Positions 11,651 to 22,079 of a DNA stretch of 64,000 nt are shown here, one piece after another; position 1 is the stretch's first letter, and every line of letters starts with the position of its first letter. Both the position numbers and the translations under genes were made by a program. Below the pieces are notes generated by a model. The model ran no database searches. It saw only the letters and a program-made list of their open reading frames with translations, and had not been told where the DNA came from. This DNA is from Bufo bufo (lineage: Eukaryota > Chordata > Amphibia > Anura > Bufonidae), in assembly GCF_905171765.1 (NCBI RefSeq), contig NC_053397.1, forward strand, positions 109,633,295 through 109,697,294. Direction: 5' to 3'.

Positions 11651-14600
11651 CTACCCAGGAGTTTCCTGTGGGTGTATCACAGGCAAGGGCTCACGTGGAG
11701 GAGTCCATTCTTGCGTACAAATGTCAAGTAAGGTATTGCCAGTGGCAACTGTTTGGGAGGAGACACCACCAGAATAATCAAAGTCTCCTAAACGGACTGG
11801 CGGGCGTCCCCTGGTCATCCGGGTAGACCTTCTCAAAACAGGGGTCTCCTCTTCCCTTAGCAACAAGGTGGAAGAGAGAGGAGCAACAGGAGGGTCTCCA
11901 TCAGGGAGATCTTGGTCAGGAACAGCTGGAACAACTGGAACAATTAGATCCACTAGAGGGGGAACTGGATCCGGGGCATCTTGAACCAGCTCTTCCGGAG
12001 GTGAAGTTACAGTAGGTGCCGGAGCAGGCACCAGCAAGTTAAACCAAGGTGTCAGAAGCCAATGCATGGGATCAGCGTCATACCTCAGATTACTAACAGC
12101 TTGCATAGGGTCCTCGGGCTGTATTGCTGACTCCGACACAGGACATTCAGGTCCAGAACTCTCGGCACTGGGTTCTGGTGTCAGGCAGAGCTTCAACCGG
12201 TTTCGGTGTACAATTTGGGATCCCTTGTCTTCCCGGGTGATCTCATAAGTGTGAGTTCCAACATTTGGGATTGCAGTGATAACATAGGGACTTCGCTCCC
12301 ATTTACTGTCCAGTTTACTGGTACGGCGGTTATTCTTTAACCATACCACGGCCCCTATGGTCAAGGGTTCTGCATGGGCTGCTTGATCATAGTCCCTCTG
12401 CTGTCGGTCCCTAGCATAGTCCATACGTTCCTGAACAATGGCGTTGGCTGTATTCAATCGCCTTTGATGTTCAGCAACCCAGTTGGTGTTAGGTAATGGG
12501 TTAATGCAATCAGGAACATGTATGTCCAATGAATGATCAGCAGGCAATGTCCCTTGGCGCCCAAACATCAAGTAAAAAGGGGTATACCCGGTGGAACAAT
12601 GTATGGTATGATTGTATGTGAACATGAGCTGTGGCAACAGACTGGGCCAATCTCCTCTGTTCTCAGGAGGCACGGCCCTCAGCATCTCTATCAAGGTCTG
12701 ATTCATTTTTTCACATAATCCGTTACCTTGAGGATGGTAGGCCGTGGTCCGGATCTTCTTACAGTTGTGTAAGCAGCACAGTTCATGGAACAGATGGGAC
12801 TCAAAAGCAGGTCCTTGATCGGTGAGGATCTTTTCTGGACATCCATAGGGCAGGAGGAAGTGCTTCCAGAACATTTCGGCTGTAGTCTTGGCTGTCTGGT
12901 CTCTCACAGGCACTGCTACAACAAACTTTGTGAAATGATCAATAATAGTCATGGCATAAGCATACCCTGAGCGACTAGGCTCCAGTTTTACATGGTCGAT
13001 GGCGACAAGTTCAAGAGGACGAGTACTTACAATGGGTCTCAGTGGTGCCCTCTGATCATGGTGCTCACTTCGTTTCAAGGCACAGGCTACACACTCTCGA
13101 CACCACTTCTCCATGTCTTCTCTCATGCCTACCCAGTAAAACCGCTGGCGGATAGTAGCCTCAGTTTTTTGGACCCCAAAGTGACCAGATTCATTGTGGT
13201 ACATCTCCAACACCATACCTGCATCTCGTCGGGGTATGAGAATCTGGTGCACTCTCTCGTTGGACACTGGGTCTAGGCTTCTCCGTAGCAATAGGCCCTT
13301 TTGTATGAAGAGTTGATGGCGCTGTCTCCACAGTTTGATGAGCTCAGGATCTGCACTCTTACGCCGAATCCTCTCAGGGGCTCTGCCACTAGTAATGAAG
13401 TCCAACAACTCACCCAGCACTCTACTTTCAGACTGTAGTTTCACCCACCTTTCTTCTTTAGGATCAGGCCTACTGGAGGGTGAAGGAACTGCAGCTCTGT
13501 TATTGGTAGCTCGAGCCTGATCCTGTTGAGCAAATTTGTTATAGAAAGCCGGCATCTCTACATCTTCCCAAGCATCTCGCACATCATCAGGAGCTGTCTC
13601 TGTGGGAAGCCTGGATAAAGCATCAGCATTATCATTAGTGCGTCCAGCACGATACTTTACAGAGAAATTATAGTTGGCAAGGCGAGAAGCCCATCTCTGC
13701 TCCAAAGCCCCTAATTTAGCTGTATTTAGATGTGCTAGAGGGTTATTGTCCGTGAATGCAATGAACGGGGTGGCGGCTAGATAATCCTTGAATTTTTCTG
13801 TCACCGCCCACACTAATGCCAGGAACTCTAGTTTAAAAGAACTATAATTCTGGTCATTTTTCTCAGCTCCTTTCAGGGAGCGGCTTGCATATGCTATCAC
13901 TCTCTCTTTTCCCTCTTGGATCTGGGCTAACACAGCTCCCAGGCCTCGCTTGCTAGCATCAGTATAGAGATGGAAGGGCTTGCTATAATCTGGATAACCT
14001 AACACTGGAGGCTCGGTCAGTTTCTTTTTTAGCAATTGGAACGCTATCTCTCTTTTCTCATTCCACTCAATGGGCACAGGAGTTCTAGGGCTTTTCTTGG
14101 GTTGCCCCCTCAAGAGTTCCTGGATAGGATCAGCTATTTGAGCAAAATGGGGGATAAAACGTCTATAGTAGCCGGCAAAACCAAGGAAACTCCTCACCTC
14201 TTTGACGGTAGTAGGAACCGGCCAATTACGGACAGCTGCTAATTTATCAGGGTCAGGTTGCACTCCCTCTCCGCTTACTATATGCCCCAGGTATCTTACT
14301 GCAGGTTTGAGCAGGTGACACTTGGATGGCTTTACCTTCAAGCCATATTTGATAAGGATTTCAAATACTTCTGCCAAATGTTTCAGATGGTCTTCATATG
14401 TTTTGGAGTACACAATGACGTCATCTAGATACAGCAGCACTGTTTCAAAGTTTTTGTGACCCAAACACCGCTCCATTAGTCTCTGGAAAGTTCCCGGGGC
14501 ATTACATAGCCCGAACGGCATACAATTGAATTCATACAGGCCCATGGGAGTGGTGAAAGCAGTCTTTTCCCTATCTGCAGGGGCCATGGGTACTTGCCAG

Positions 14601-15988
14601 TAGCCACTGGTCAAGTCCAATGTGGAGAAATAGGCAGAGGAGCCCAGAGCAGTTAGTGACTCCTCAATGCGGGGCAGTGGGTATGCATCTTTGTGGGTTA
14701 TTTGATTAATTTTCCTATAATCCACACAGAAACGGATACCACCATCCTTTTTCTTTACAAGGACCAGGGGTGCAGCCCACGGACTACGGCTGTCCCGGAT
14801 TACATTAGAGTCTTTCATCTCTTGGATCATTTCTTTTACAGTCTGATATGAAGTAGGTGGTAAAGGTCTGTATCTCTCCTTGATAGGAGGGTGAGAGCCA
14901 GTAGGTATGGTGTGTTGTATGGCACTAACCTCTCCATAGTCAGTAGCATGCTTACTGAAGGCCTGGTGGTGCTCCTTGACAAGCTGTAGAATCCCTTCTT
15001 GTTGATGTTGGGGGGTAGTCTCGTCCCCTACATGGAGCTCTTCCCACCAGGGCACTTGTGGCTGGGTCACCGGCGAACATCCGCTGACTGCAGCTGGCGG
15101 CTTTTCTGTCACTGGAAGACGAATGATGTCTTGGAAGGACACCTGGGACAGCTGGGCAACACTGCAATGCTTAGTAAGCGCAACAGGATGATTACTCAGG
15201 TTAATCAGACGGACAGGTACTTTACCTTGGGAGACGTTCACCAGGCACTTGGCAGCTCTCACATAAGGATAATCCTCCATCTGGATTGGTTCCACCAGGG
15301 CTGGATAATCTCGGCCTTGGACTCCCAGGACAGCACGACACCATAAAAGAGTTTGAGAATTAGGAGGCAAAGTCACAGGTTTATTATCACGGATCTTGGC
15401 AGTACAAATTTCTCCTTTCCCATTAGCAAACCTCTGCTGGGCACTTAACACAGTAATAGTCTTTTGAATCACCCTCCTGGATGCAGAGGAAGCTGTGGGC
15501 AAAGTCTGATGTAATACAGCAAGTATTTCTGAATAACAGTTTTTGAAGACATTGGTGCCTAGAATGACAGGATGTCCTCCTCTGTCACCGGCCTGCACTA
15601 CGATCACTCCCTGTTGAGGCAGGGTGACTTCTCCCACCTGCAGGGTGGGTTCCCAGTATCCATGAACCTTTACTGGTTTGCCATTGCTGGCGATAATTTC
15701 CACCCAGGATTCAGGCGGTTGGGTCAACTGGTTGGTGTCCCAGAACTTTTCAAATGCAGGCAGCTGAATAGTAGTGACCTGAGACCCAGTATCTAATAGG
15801 GCTTCAAAGGGGATCCTGTTGATCTCTATATTGATTTTAGGATGGGATCCTACATAACGTGGCATCCAATTTGGATCCTCTGGACCTAGTGTTCTACCTC
15901 CCGAGGGTTGGTCCTCAGCCTCAGGGGTTGCCCGTTTAACTGCCAGCACGTGGATTCTGTGTGTCCCAGCTTTTTGCAGTATGTACAC
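11651..15988 (-). CDS. pol: Gypsy Pol polyprotein (protease, RT, RNase H, integrase)
   Basis: This is an intact frame of 1445 residues. The protease active site DTGSQ is at residue 66. RT has the first catalytic Asp in FSTLDL (about 458) and the YLDD box at 520-523. RNase H residues are in YTDAS (D677), E721 and TDNN (D747). The integrase zinc-binding HHCC lies at about 931-969 (YHNESGH to CVAC) and the DDE triad at about D998, D1057 and E1093. A KWERSPYVI module follows, then a proline-rich tail. The first codon counted is GTG inside gag, so translation probably comes from a -1 frameshift out of gag. No stop interrupts it, unlike the Gypsy copy at 53 kb. Confidence 0.96.
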   Translation of the reverse strand: MYILQKAGTHRIHVLAVKRATPEAEDQPSGGRTLGPEDPNWMPRYVGSHPKINIEINRIPFEALLDTGSQVTTIQLPAFEKFWDTNQLTQPPESWVEIIASNGKPVKVHGYWEPTLQVGEVTLPQQGVIVVQAGDRGGHPVILGTNVFKNCYSEILAVLHQTLPTASSASRRVIQKTITVLSAQQRFANGKGEICTAKIRDNKPVTLPPNSQTLLWCRAVLGVQGRDYPALVEPIQMEDYPYVRAAKCLVNVSQGKVPVRLINLSNHPVALTKHCSVAQLSQVSFQDIIRLPVTEKPPAAVSGCSPVTQPQVPWWEELHVGDETTPQHQQEGILQLVKEHHQAFSKHATDYGEVSAIQHTIPTGSHPPIKERYRPLPPTSYQTVKEMIQEMKDSNVIRDSRSPWAAPLVLVKKKDGGIRFCVDYRKINQITHKDAYPLPRIEESLTALGSSAYFSTLDLTSGYWQVPMAPADREKTAFTTPMGLYEFNCMPFGLCNAPGTFQRLMERCLGHKNFETVLLYLDDVIVYSKTYEDHLKHLAEVFEILIKYGLKVKPSKCHLLKPAVRYLGHIVSGEGVQPDPDKLAAVRNWPVPTTVKEVRSFLGFAGYYRRFIPHFAQIADPIQELLRGQPKKSPRTPVPIEWNEKREIAFQLLKKKLTEPPVLGYPDYSKPFHLYTDASKRGLGAVLAQIQEGKERVIAYASRSLKGAEKNDQNYSSFKLEFLALVWAVTEKFKDYLAATPFIAFTDNNPLAHLNTAKLGALEQRWASRLANYNFSVKYRAGRTNDNADALSRLPTETAPDDVRDAWEDVEMPAFYNKFAQQDQARATNNRAAVPSPSSRPDPKEERWVKLQSESRVLGELLDFITSGRAPERIRRKSADPELIKLWRQRHQLFIQKGLLLRRSLDPVSNERVHQILIPRRDAGMVLEMYHNESGHFGVQKTEATIRQRFYWVGMREDMEKWCRECVACALKRSEHHDQRAPLRPIVSTRPLELVAIDHVKLEPSRSGYAYAMTIIDHFTKFVVAVPVRDQTAKTTAEMFWKHFLLPYGCPEKILTDQGPAFESHLFHELCCLHNCKKIRTTAYHPQGNGLCEKMNQTLIEMLRAVPPENRGDWPSLLPQLMFTYNHTIHCSTGYTPFYLMFGRQGTLPADHSLDIHVPDCINPLPNTNWVAEHQRRLNTANAIVQERMDYARDRQQRDYDQAAHAEPLTIGAVVWLKNNRRTSKLDSKWERSPYVITAIPNVGTHTYEITREDKGSQIVHRNRLKLCLTPEPSAESSGPECPVSESAIQPEDPMQAVSNLRYDADPMHWLLTPWFNLLVPAPAPTVTSPPEELVQDAPDPVPPLVDLIVPVVPAVPDQDLPDGDPPVAPLSSTLLLREEETPVLRRSTRMTRGRPPVRLGDFDYSGGVSSQTVATGNTLLDICTQEWTPPREPLPVIHPQETPG

Positions 15989-16905
15989 ACGGGCTTCTTG
16001 CGACCACTATTACGCCTCCCAGGATCCCTGGGGTGAGTCTCTTGGTATGGAGGTGGGAACGGCCTAGGAGGTGACAGGAATTCTTCATCTAGCATTATGG
16101 GTTTTTCCCATTCCTCTATTTTTCTGCACACTTTCTCTAGACTTTTAGTGAGGTGATTTACTTGCTCTGTCAGCATGGCAATAGTATCGGTAGCTGACAC
16201 TTGAACAGCTTGGCCGGCCTCAGCTCGGTTAGTGATAAGTGGTTTCACCCTGCAGGCTGATGACTCAGATAGGGCGCTCAACTCAGGAGATACTGTGGAC
16301 CCCAGAATTTTTATAGCCAGTTCTTTAAAGTCCAGAAAGGCACTGTTAGGGTGCTGGGCGGACAGCATCTTTAACTGGGTCCTTATTTGTTCACTAGACA
16401 CCCCGTTGATAAATTGTTCCCTCAGGGTCTGGTCCCGGTTATCAGCCTCTTTGGGATCTATCTGGATTACAGCCCCTAAAGCCTCCTGAAGTGATAGGGC
16501 AAAGTCACGGAGGGACTCACCGGACTTCTGTCTCTTGCCAAAGAAGTGCATCTTTATCTCTGAGGCAGTCCTAGTTTCAAAAGTGGCTCTGAGGCGGGTG
16601 AAGATCTGTTCTAGAGTACTCCGCTCAGTAGCAGGCCATGATAACACTTCCCTGCGGGCAGCCCCCTCCAGTTGCGCCAGCATGATTTCCATTTGCTGGT
16701 CGGCATTTAAAGGGTATAATCGGAATAGTGCCAGCAACTTTTCTTCAAAGTCCCGTAGGGTATGGGTCTCTCCCCTGTAGCGGGGGAACCATGGGGCCCC
16801 GAAATAGTAGGGCATGGTAAAGGGCATCATGCTAGGGGCTGTAGGATGATCAGGAGCCGCAAGCTCTCCTGGGGCCGGCTGCTCAGGCACTCCTGGCTCT
16901 GACAT
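15886..16905 (-). CDS. gag: Gypsy Gag protein
   Basis: This is a 339-residue structural protein that would form the particle around element RNA. The central part (about residues 45-210) resembles the Ty3-type capsid, with WFPRYRGE and LREQFINGV regions. The C-terminus has one CCHC zinc knuckle, CTYCKKLGHTESTC. The N-terminus is rich in Pro and Ala. It overlaps pol by 103 bases, and pol is in the -1 frame relative to gag. A heptamer GTTAAAC (plus-strand 15934-15940 as GTTTAAC) sits in the gag phase within the overlap and is a candidate slippage site. The start at 16905 is the first ATG after the leader. Confidence 0.93.
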   Translation of the reverse strand: MSEPGVPEQPAPGELAAPDHPTAPSMMPFTMPYYFGAPWFPRYRGETHTLRDFEEKLLALFRLYPLNADQQMEIMLAQLEGAARREVLSWPATERSTLEQIFTRLRATFETRTASEIKMHFFGKRQKSGESLRDFALSLQEALGAVIQIDPKEADNRDQTLREQFINGVSSEQIRTQLKMLSAQHPNSAFLDFKELAIKILGSTVSPELSALSESSACRVKPLITNRAEAGQAVQVSATDTIAMLTEQVNHLTKSLEKVCRKIEEWEKPIMLDEEFLSPPRPFPPPYQETHPRDPGRRNSGRKKPVCTYCKKLGHTESTCWQLNGQPLRLRTNPREVEH

Positions 16906-17429
16906 GGTAGTCTATTGAGAGGTGGCCGCTGGCGACTAAAGGGGCCGGTACACTCCCCTTCCCTCCGGTTACAAGTGCTTACCGGTATCGCCGGGCTTGC
17001 GCAGGTCAAGTCTCGCGAGGTTCCGGACGTCCTGAGACCGCGGTGACGCAGGAGAAGCAGGGCCGCGGCGGTGCGATGATGAAAAGGGACGGGACTCGCT
17101 GTGTCTTTGCAGGGATCCGCCCACGAATGTCCTCAGCGGCGCGGGAAACTTTACTCCAGGCAGCCGGTGGCCATCTTTAGCAAAACGCTGTCCATTCACT
17201 GACAGCAAGCAGGCTTGCAAAAAGTCCACAAAACCACATTCCAATGCGGCGGTTTTCTTCCTCTGTGCAGCGCAACACTGCACAGCGCTTTTTAGAGTTT
17301 TTTGGTACACTTTGGGTATGATTTTCAGTCCACAAAGTCCACTTGCAATAAACAGGCAAATTGTCACTTTGGTCACAGGGCAACTGTATAAGGCACAAAG
17401 TTCACGCTTCTTGCACTGGAAAGCGTGCG

Positions 17430-17457
17430 TATCCTGTTCGTGACGCCAAAAGAGAGG
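17430..17457 (-). promoter_or_regulatory. Primer-binding site region of Gypsy element
   Basis: A few bases downstream of the 5' LTR on the minus strand comes TGGCGTCACGAACAGGAT. It begins with TGG as expected for pairing to a tRNA CCA end. I cannot name the tRNA from memory. A similar site stands next to the LTR at 25552, which supports the relation of the two. Confidence 0.6.
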
Positions 17458-18359
17458 TGCAGCGTACTCAAGTTGTGTGTAGTAGGTGTTTCTGGGTGAT
17501 GTAGTGCAATAGACACTAACCTGGTACAGCTGACTCTCTGCAAGGGCAGGTATAGGTAAAGATAGTTCGTGACGCCAGTGCCAAGTAAACGGTGGCACGC
17601 CGTTTGCGGATACAGGAATAAATCGAGGAAACGTGGTCTTGAAACAGAACTCCAACTTTAGTAGTTTTGCAAGCAGAGACAATATTAGAAATGCAGTTCC
17701 TAAGCATACAGTCGATTTTGCAATTCGGTCGATGCAGGCAATTCAGTTAAAGCAGGGTAATTACAGAGTGTTGAACACAGGACTTGCAGCACAGGAGCTT
17801 GCACTCTAATTCTGTCTGATCCTGGAATACAGCAATTCTTCACCAAGGCCCATTAACCTAATTCTGGCTTTATATCCTTGGCTATGGCTTTTATAAGTAC
17901 CTCCTCTGTCTTTCTGAGTACCTCTGGCTTTCCTGATCTTTGCCTCTGTCTCTCTCAGCTTCTGGACACTTCCTCAGGCTCTTGAGCTAACATATTCCTG
18001 TTTCTGCATATGGGAATTCAGGAGGGAATCTTCTCCTGAACGGCAGGCTTCAGGCCTGGACTTGTCTCAGACATTGTCTAATCTCCAACTGTAGATTACA
18101 GACACTAGACTCCGTCTGCCTTGCACTTCCCTGACTGGGCCTTATATAAACTAGGGCTCCCTAGCTCCCTCTATCGACTAGAAGCTGAAATGACACCCCT
18201 AGCAGGCCTGTACATGCAAGTTCCAGTAACAGAAAAATACATACATTACTTGACATTTTATAAAACTGACATATAACAACTTCCCCATAATCAGGAGGGA
18301 CGACAGCACACCAAGTGACACTTTGGTAGTGACGGGTATTACAGTTCCCGTACACTACA
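17458..18359 (-). repeat. 5' LTR of the minus-strand Gypsy element
   Basis: It is 902 bases, apparently identical to 10438-11339. It would hold the promoter of the element. Identity of the two LTRs implies recent insertion, because they are copied from one template at integration. Confidence 0.95.
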
Positions 18360-18363
18360 CATA

Positions 18364-18670
18364 GCCTGTGGGCTCGGCCTCATAGCCATCCAAGTCCTTT
18401 GTAAGGTCTTAAACTGCTTTAGAGCTCCCTCTGTAAACCATTTAGATGTGGCATCTAAGAGGTGAATCTGCCCGTTTTGCCAGAGATATGCCAGTAGAGG
18501 TCCAGTTGTTGGTAACAGCCAGACCCCTGCTTCAGATCAGGCAAGCACAGCTTCTGTGCATGCCCGATCAGCATGCCATACATGTACGGAGCAGGTTGGG
18601 AAGTCATTTCACGCTGTGACGTACATGTACGGTGAGGGTCAGGAAGGAGTTAAAGCTGATCAAAAAGATA
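18364..18670. repeat. Dispersed repeat with GTACATGTACGG motifs
   Basis: Two copies of the palindromic motif TACATGTACGG (about 18580 and 18621) stand near a run ending AGGAGTTAAAG. I recognise this as a commonly repeated amphibian sequence but cannot assign a superfamily. No coding sequence is visible. Confidence 0.35.
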
Positions 18671-19130
18671 AAGCACTAATAAAATAAGATGCTGCATACT
18701 GTAGATTTGAAGGTGTCACAAGTTGTACAATGTAAAGTAGTCAGTGTGCAGCTTGTATAACAATGTAAATTTGGTGTGCCCTCAAAAAACTCAACACAGC
18801 CATTAATGTCTAAACTGCAGGCAACAAAAGTGAGTACACCCCTGAGTGAAAAGGGCCAAATTGTGCCCAATAAGCCATTTTTCCTCCCCGGTGTCATGTG
18901 ACTCAGTGTTACAAGGTCTTAGGTGTGAATGGAGAGCAGGTGTGTTAAATTTGGTGTTATCGCTCTTAAACTCTCTCATACTGGTCACTGGAAGTTCAAC
19001 ATGGCACCCCATGGCAAAGGACTCTCTGAGGATCTGAAAAAAAAGAATTGTTGCTCTACATTAAGATGGCCTAGTCTATAAGAAGATTGCCAATACTCTG
19101 AAACTGAGCTGCAGCACAGTGGCCAAGACT
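18670..19130 (+). pseudogene. Tc1/mariner transposase 5' stub
   Basis: From about 19001 the plus strand reads MAPHGKGLSEDLKK and then, with a small indel, segments like KIANTLKLSCSTVAK. This is the N-terminal helix-turn-helix of a Tc1 transposase, which binds the element ends. The upstream sequence with AAAGTGAGTACACCCC is typical Tc1 leader. The gene is cut off at about 19130, where a hAT end begins, so most of the transposase including its DDE core is missing. Confidence 0.8.
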
Positions 19131-19329
19131 AGAGATGAGCGAATCGAAGCTGACAAAGTGGAATTTGTTCAGAATTTCAGGAAAAATTTAATTTGCACCG
19201 AATGCAAATTTCCTTGCTCTTCATGGTAACAAATAAAATGTTTTCCTAAAATGGCTGCTGTATGTATGAGGAAATGGAGAGAGGAACTCTGCAGTTATCT
19301 GTTTTAAAGGCCTTTTTTGCATGTATTAG

Positions 19330-20745
19330 TGGAAAAAGGAAAAATATCTTTGCCGCTCAGCGGTGCAGTGATATATTCTAAAGCCCAGCTTGCCCTGTAT
19401 TAGTGGCAAAATAAAAATATATTCGCCGTCCAGCGTTGCACTTATCTGTTGAAAAGCCTGTTGTGTTTTGTAAAAGTTTAAATAAATGAGGGCCTAATTG
19501 CCCTTGTGCGGTGCAGTGATATACTCTAAAGCCCAGTTTGCCGTGTATTAGTGGCAAAATAAAAATATATTCGCCGTTCATCATTGCACTTATCTGTGTA
19601 CAAGTAGAAAAAAATGAGGGACTAATTGCCATTCTGAGGTGCAGTGAAATATTCTAAAGTCCAGTTTGAAAGTCTTGGCAAATACATTTTGTACAAAATT
19701 ATTTAGGCCCGTCTTCCAAACGTCAATTTGATCTCTATAAGACGGGAACCTAACACTAAATACTACCTGTTATGTGCCATAATGGCCACCATAAAATTCA
19801 GGGAGTGCAGGTTCCACATGCATACTGGGTCCACTCAGCTTTTTACCATTTTTGGTGCCATAACGGCCTCCATTAAATCCAGGGATGCAGGTACCAACAT
19901 GCATGTTGAGCCCACTCTATACCTCTCCTGGTGCCAAATGGCTTCCAATAAATACAATGAGAGCACACTACAGCTTTATAATTACTCTAATTAAAATCAG
20001 CCTATGGGGCAGACAGGCTAGCCAGGGGTGCAAGACCAACAGGAGTCAGACACACATCCATCTCCAGTACAACTGCAAAAAGAGGGGATCAGTCAGCACA
20101 TCCCAATGTGCAGGTGCACGCTGCCATGGCTACAAACATACAGGAAAAAAAAAGACAATGCAGCAGCACTCTGCAAACACAAAGTACAATAATGCCATAA
20201 TTCTAGAAAACATTCTGGTGCTAATGCTACGCTTATTTAGCAAATTTGAGATTCTTGGCAAATACATTTTGTACAAAATTATTTGGGCCCGTCTGCCAAA
20301 AGGCGATCTCTAAGACGGAAACCTAACACTAAATCCTACCTGTTATGTGCCATAATGGTCACCATAAAATTCAGGGAGTGCAGGTTCCACATGCATGCTG
20401 GGTCCACTCAGCTTTTTACCATTGTATTTATTGGAAGCCATTTGGCACCAGGAGAGGTATAGAGTGGGCTCAGCATGCATGTTGGTACCTGCATCCCTGG
20501 ATTTTGTGTTGTGTAAAAGTAGAAAAAAATTAGGGCCTAATTGCCGTTCAGCGGTGCAGTGATATATGGCAAACAGGGTTGTAGAATATATTAGTAGCAA
20601 AATAAAAATATATTCGCCGTCCAGCGCTGCACTAATATGTTGAAAAGCCTTTTGTGTTGTGTAAAAGTAGAAAAAAAAAATAGGGCCTAATTGCCGTTCA
20701 GTGGTGCAGTTATATGTGGTAAAGCCCTTTTCGCGGTATAGACCG
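19330..20745. repeat. Imperfect tandem and direct repeats in hAT 5' region
   Basis: Units with GGTGCAGTGATATA followed by GCAAAATAAAAATATATTCG occur near 19362, 19507, 19637, 20548 and 20700. A second sequence of about 190 bases is present as direct copies near 19674-19853 and 20255-20424, and part of it is inverted between them. Related sequence occurs at 36120-36300. Confidence 0.75.
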
Positions 20746-21185
20746 AATTACGTAGCGGTGAATTTTTTTTATGTGAAACAGGCTTTTTTGGGAAAATTGA
20801 TGGGTGATTGTAGACTTTCTTCTGTGTGAACCAAATTCCATTATCCTTTCATTTGTGAAACTTTATTTCAACCATGTTTTCTTCAAGAAAATTGATGGGT
20901 GATTGTACACCTCATTTTGTGGTAAGGACCGAATTACATAGTGGTGAAATTCTATGTGACTTTGGCTTTTTTCGGGAAAATGTATGGGTGAATTTACACC
21001 TCCTTTTGCGGTATGGAACGACTTACTTAGTGGTGAAATTTTTTATGTGACAATTTTTTTTTTTTGAGAATTTATGGGTGGTTGACTGTACACCACCTTT
21101 TACGGTATAGGCCGAATTATGTAGTGGTGAAATGTGTTATGCTTTTTTGGGGAAAATTAATGCGTGACTGTACACCGCGTAATTC
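20745..21185. repeat. Tandem repeat, about 95-base unit
   Basis: About five decayed copies share GAATTACGTAGTGGTGAA, a T-rich stretch, and TTTTTGGGAAAATTGATGGG. They lie just upstream of the hAT transposase fragment. Confidence 0.7.
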
Positions 21186-21346
21186 AGCCCATACAAAAAA
21201 GTATAAAATTTCAAATTTCAAAGCAAACTCCGCTGCTCTGTATCTCTTGTGAAGTCAATGTCTCCAAATATGCCCCTCTTGCGATTTACACCAAATTCAT
21301 TATTTTCATGTAGAGATCCAAGAATTATGTTGGAGGCATGTAGTGT

Positions 21347-22078
21347 ATGAAAGCCATGTGCAACCCATCTCACTCTCATGCTGGTCTGCACCTGGTTTGC
21401 TTGGGCGAACGTAGTCACACAGGGGAAGAACTGCTCCGTGTCCTTCAGCAAGAAATCGAAACCTGGCTTTCTCTGCGACAACTCAAAATAGCAACCATGG
21501 TGACCGACAACGGGAAGAACATGATGGCGGAGCTGCATCAAGGATGGCTGAGCCATGCGCCCTGCATGGCACATGTGTTCAATCTGGTTGTCAAGCGGTT
21601 CCAGAAGTTTTCCACCCATCTGCCAGACATCCTAAAAATGGCCAGGAAACTTTGCATGCACTTCAGCCACTCATACGCCAGAAAGCACAGACTCTTTGAG
21701 CTGCAGCGGCAGAACGGCATCCCCCAACATAGGCTGATATGCAACGTTTCCAACCATTGGAATTCCACCCTCCATATGTTGGACGGACTGTACGAACAGA
21801 GAAAGGCCATCAACGATTTCTTGATGATCCAAGCGGACAGGAGAAGTCCCCTGTGTGACTTCGATGTCAGCCAGAGGCAGCTCACGCGTGACACCTGCCA
21901 TTTGCTCAGGCCCTTTGAGGAGGCCACGTTATTTGTCAGTCGCCAGGACTACGGGATGAACGTTGTCATTCCACTGCTTCATGTCCTGGAACAGATGCTG
22001 GTAAATCTGGCTGGTCAGGGGACAGGAGACATGGCGCCTAGAAAGATGGCGGCAGAGTTTGTCTGTCAATATCACTGT
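21347..22078 (+). pseudogene. hAT transposase fragment
   Basis: The central part of a hAT transposase is visible. Motifs are VTDNGKNM with the second catalytic Asp region, CMAHVFNLVVKRF with the conserved Cys and His, HRLICNVSNHWNSTLHMLDGLYEQR with the insertion-domain entry (the usual RW pair reads HW), and a distal VVIPLLHVLEQML segment. The similarity stops near 22078, after which the frame runs into unrelated sequence. The N-terminal BED finger and C-terminal hATC domain are missing. It is not functional as it stands. Confidence 0.9.
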
Positions 22079-22079
22079 T

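Larger units (their letters stand above)
10438..18359 (-). mobile_element. Complete Ty3/Gypsy LTR retrotransposon
   Basis: The element is 7.9 kb, with direct LTRs of 902 bases (10438-11339 and 17458-18359) that look identical base for base. LTR ends are TG and CA. A 4-bp duplication CATA flanks it (10434-10437 and 18360-18363). On the minus strand the order is LTR, primer-binding site, gag, pol (protease, RT, RNase H, integrase), LTR. Both coding frames are open, so it is a candidate recently active copy. The clade is not certain: the integrase lies after RNase H and no chromodomain is seen. A related LTR lies at 25552-26438. Confidence 0.95.

Noticed and set aside
12066..15796. Numerous plus-strand frames of 60-115 residues within the minus-strand Gypsy element
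   Set aside because: They are antisense shadows of the intact pol gene.
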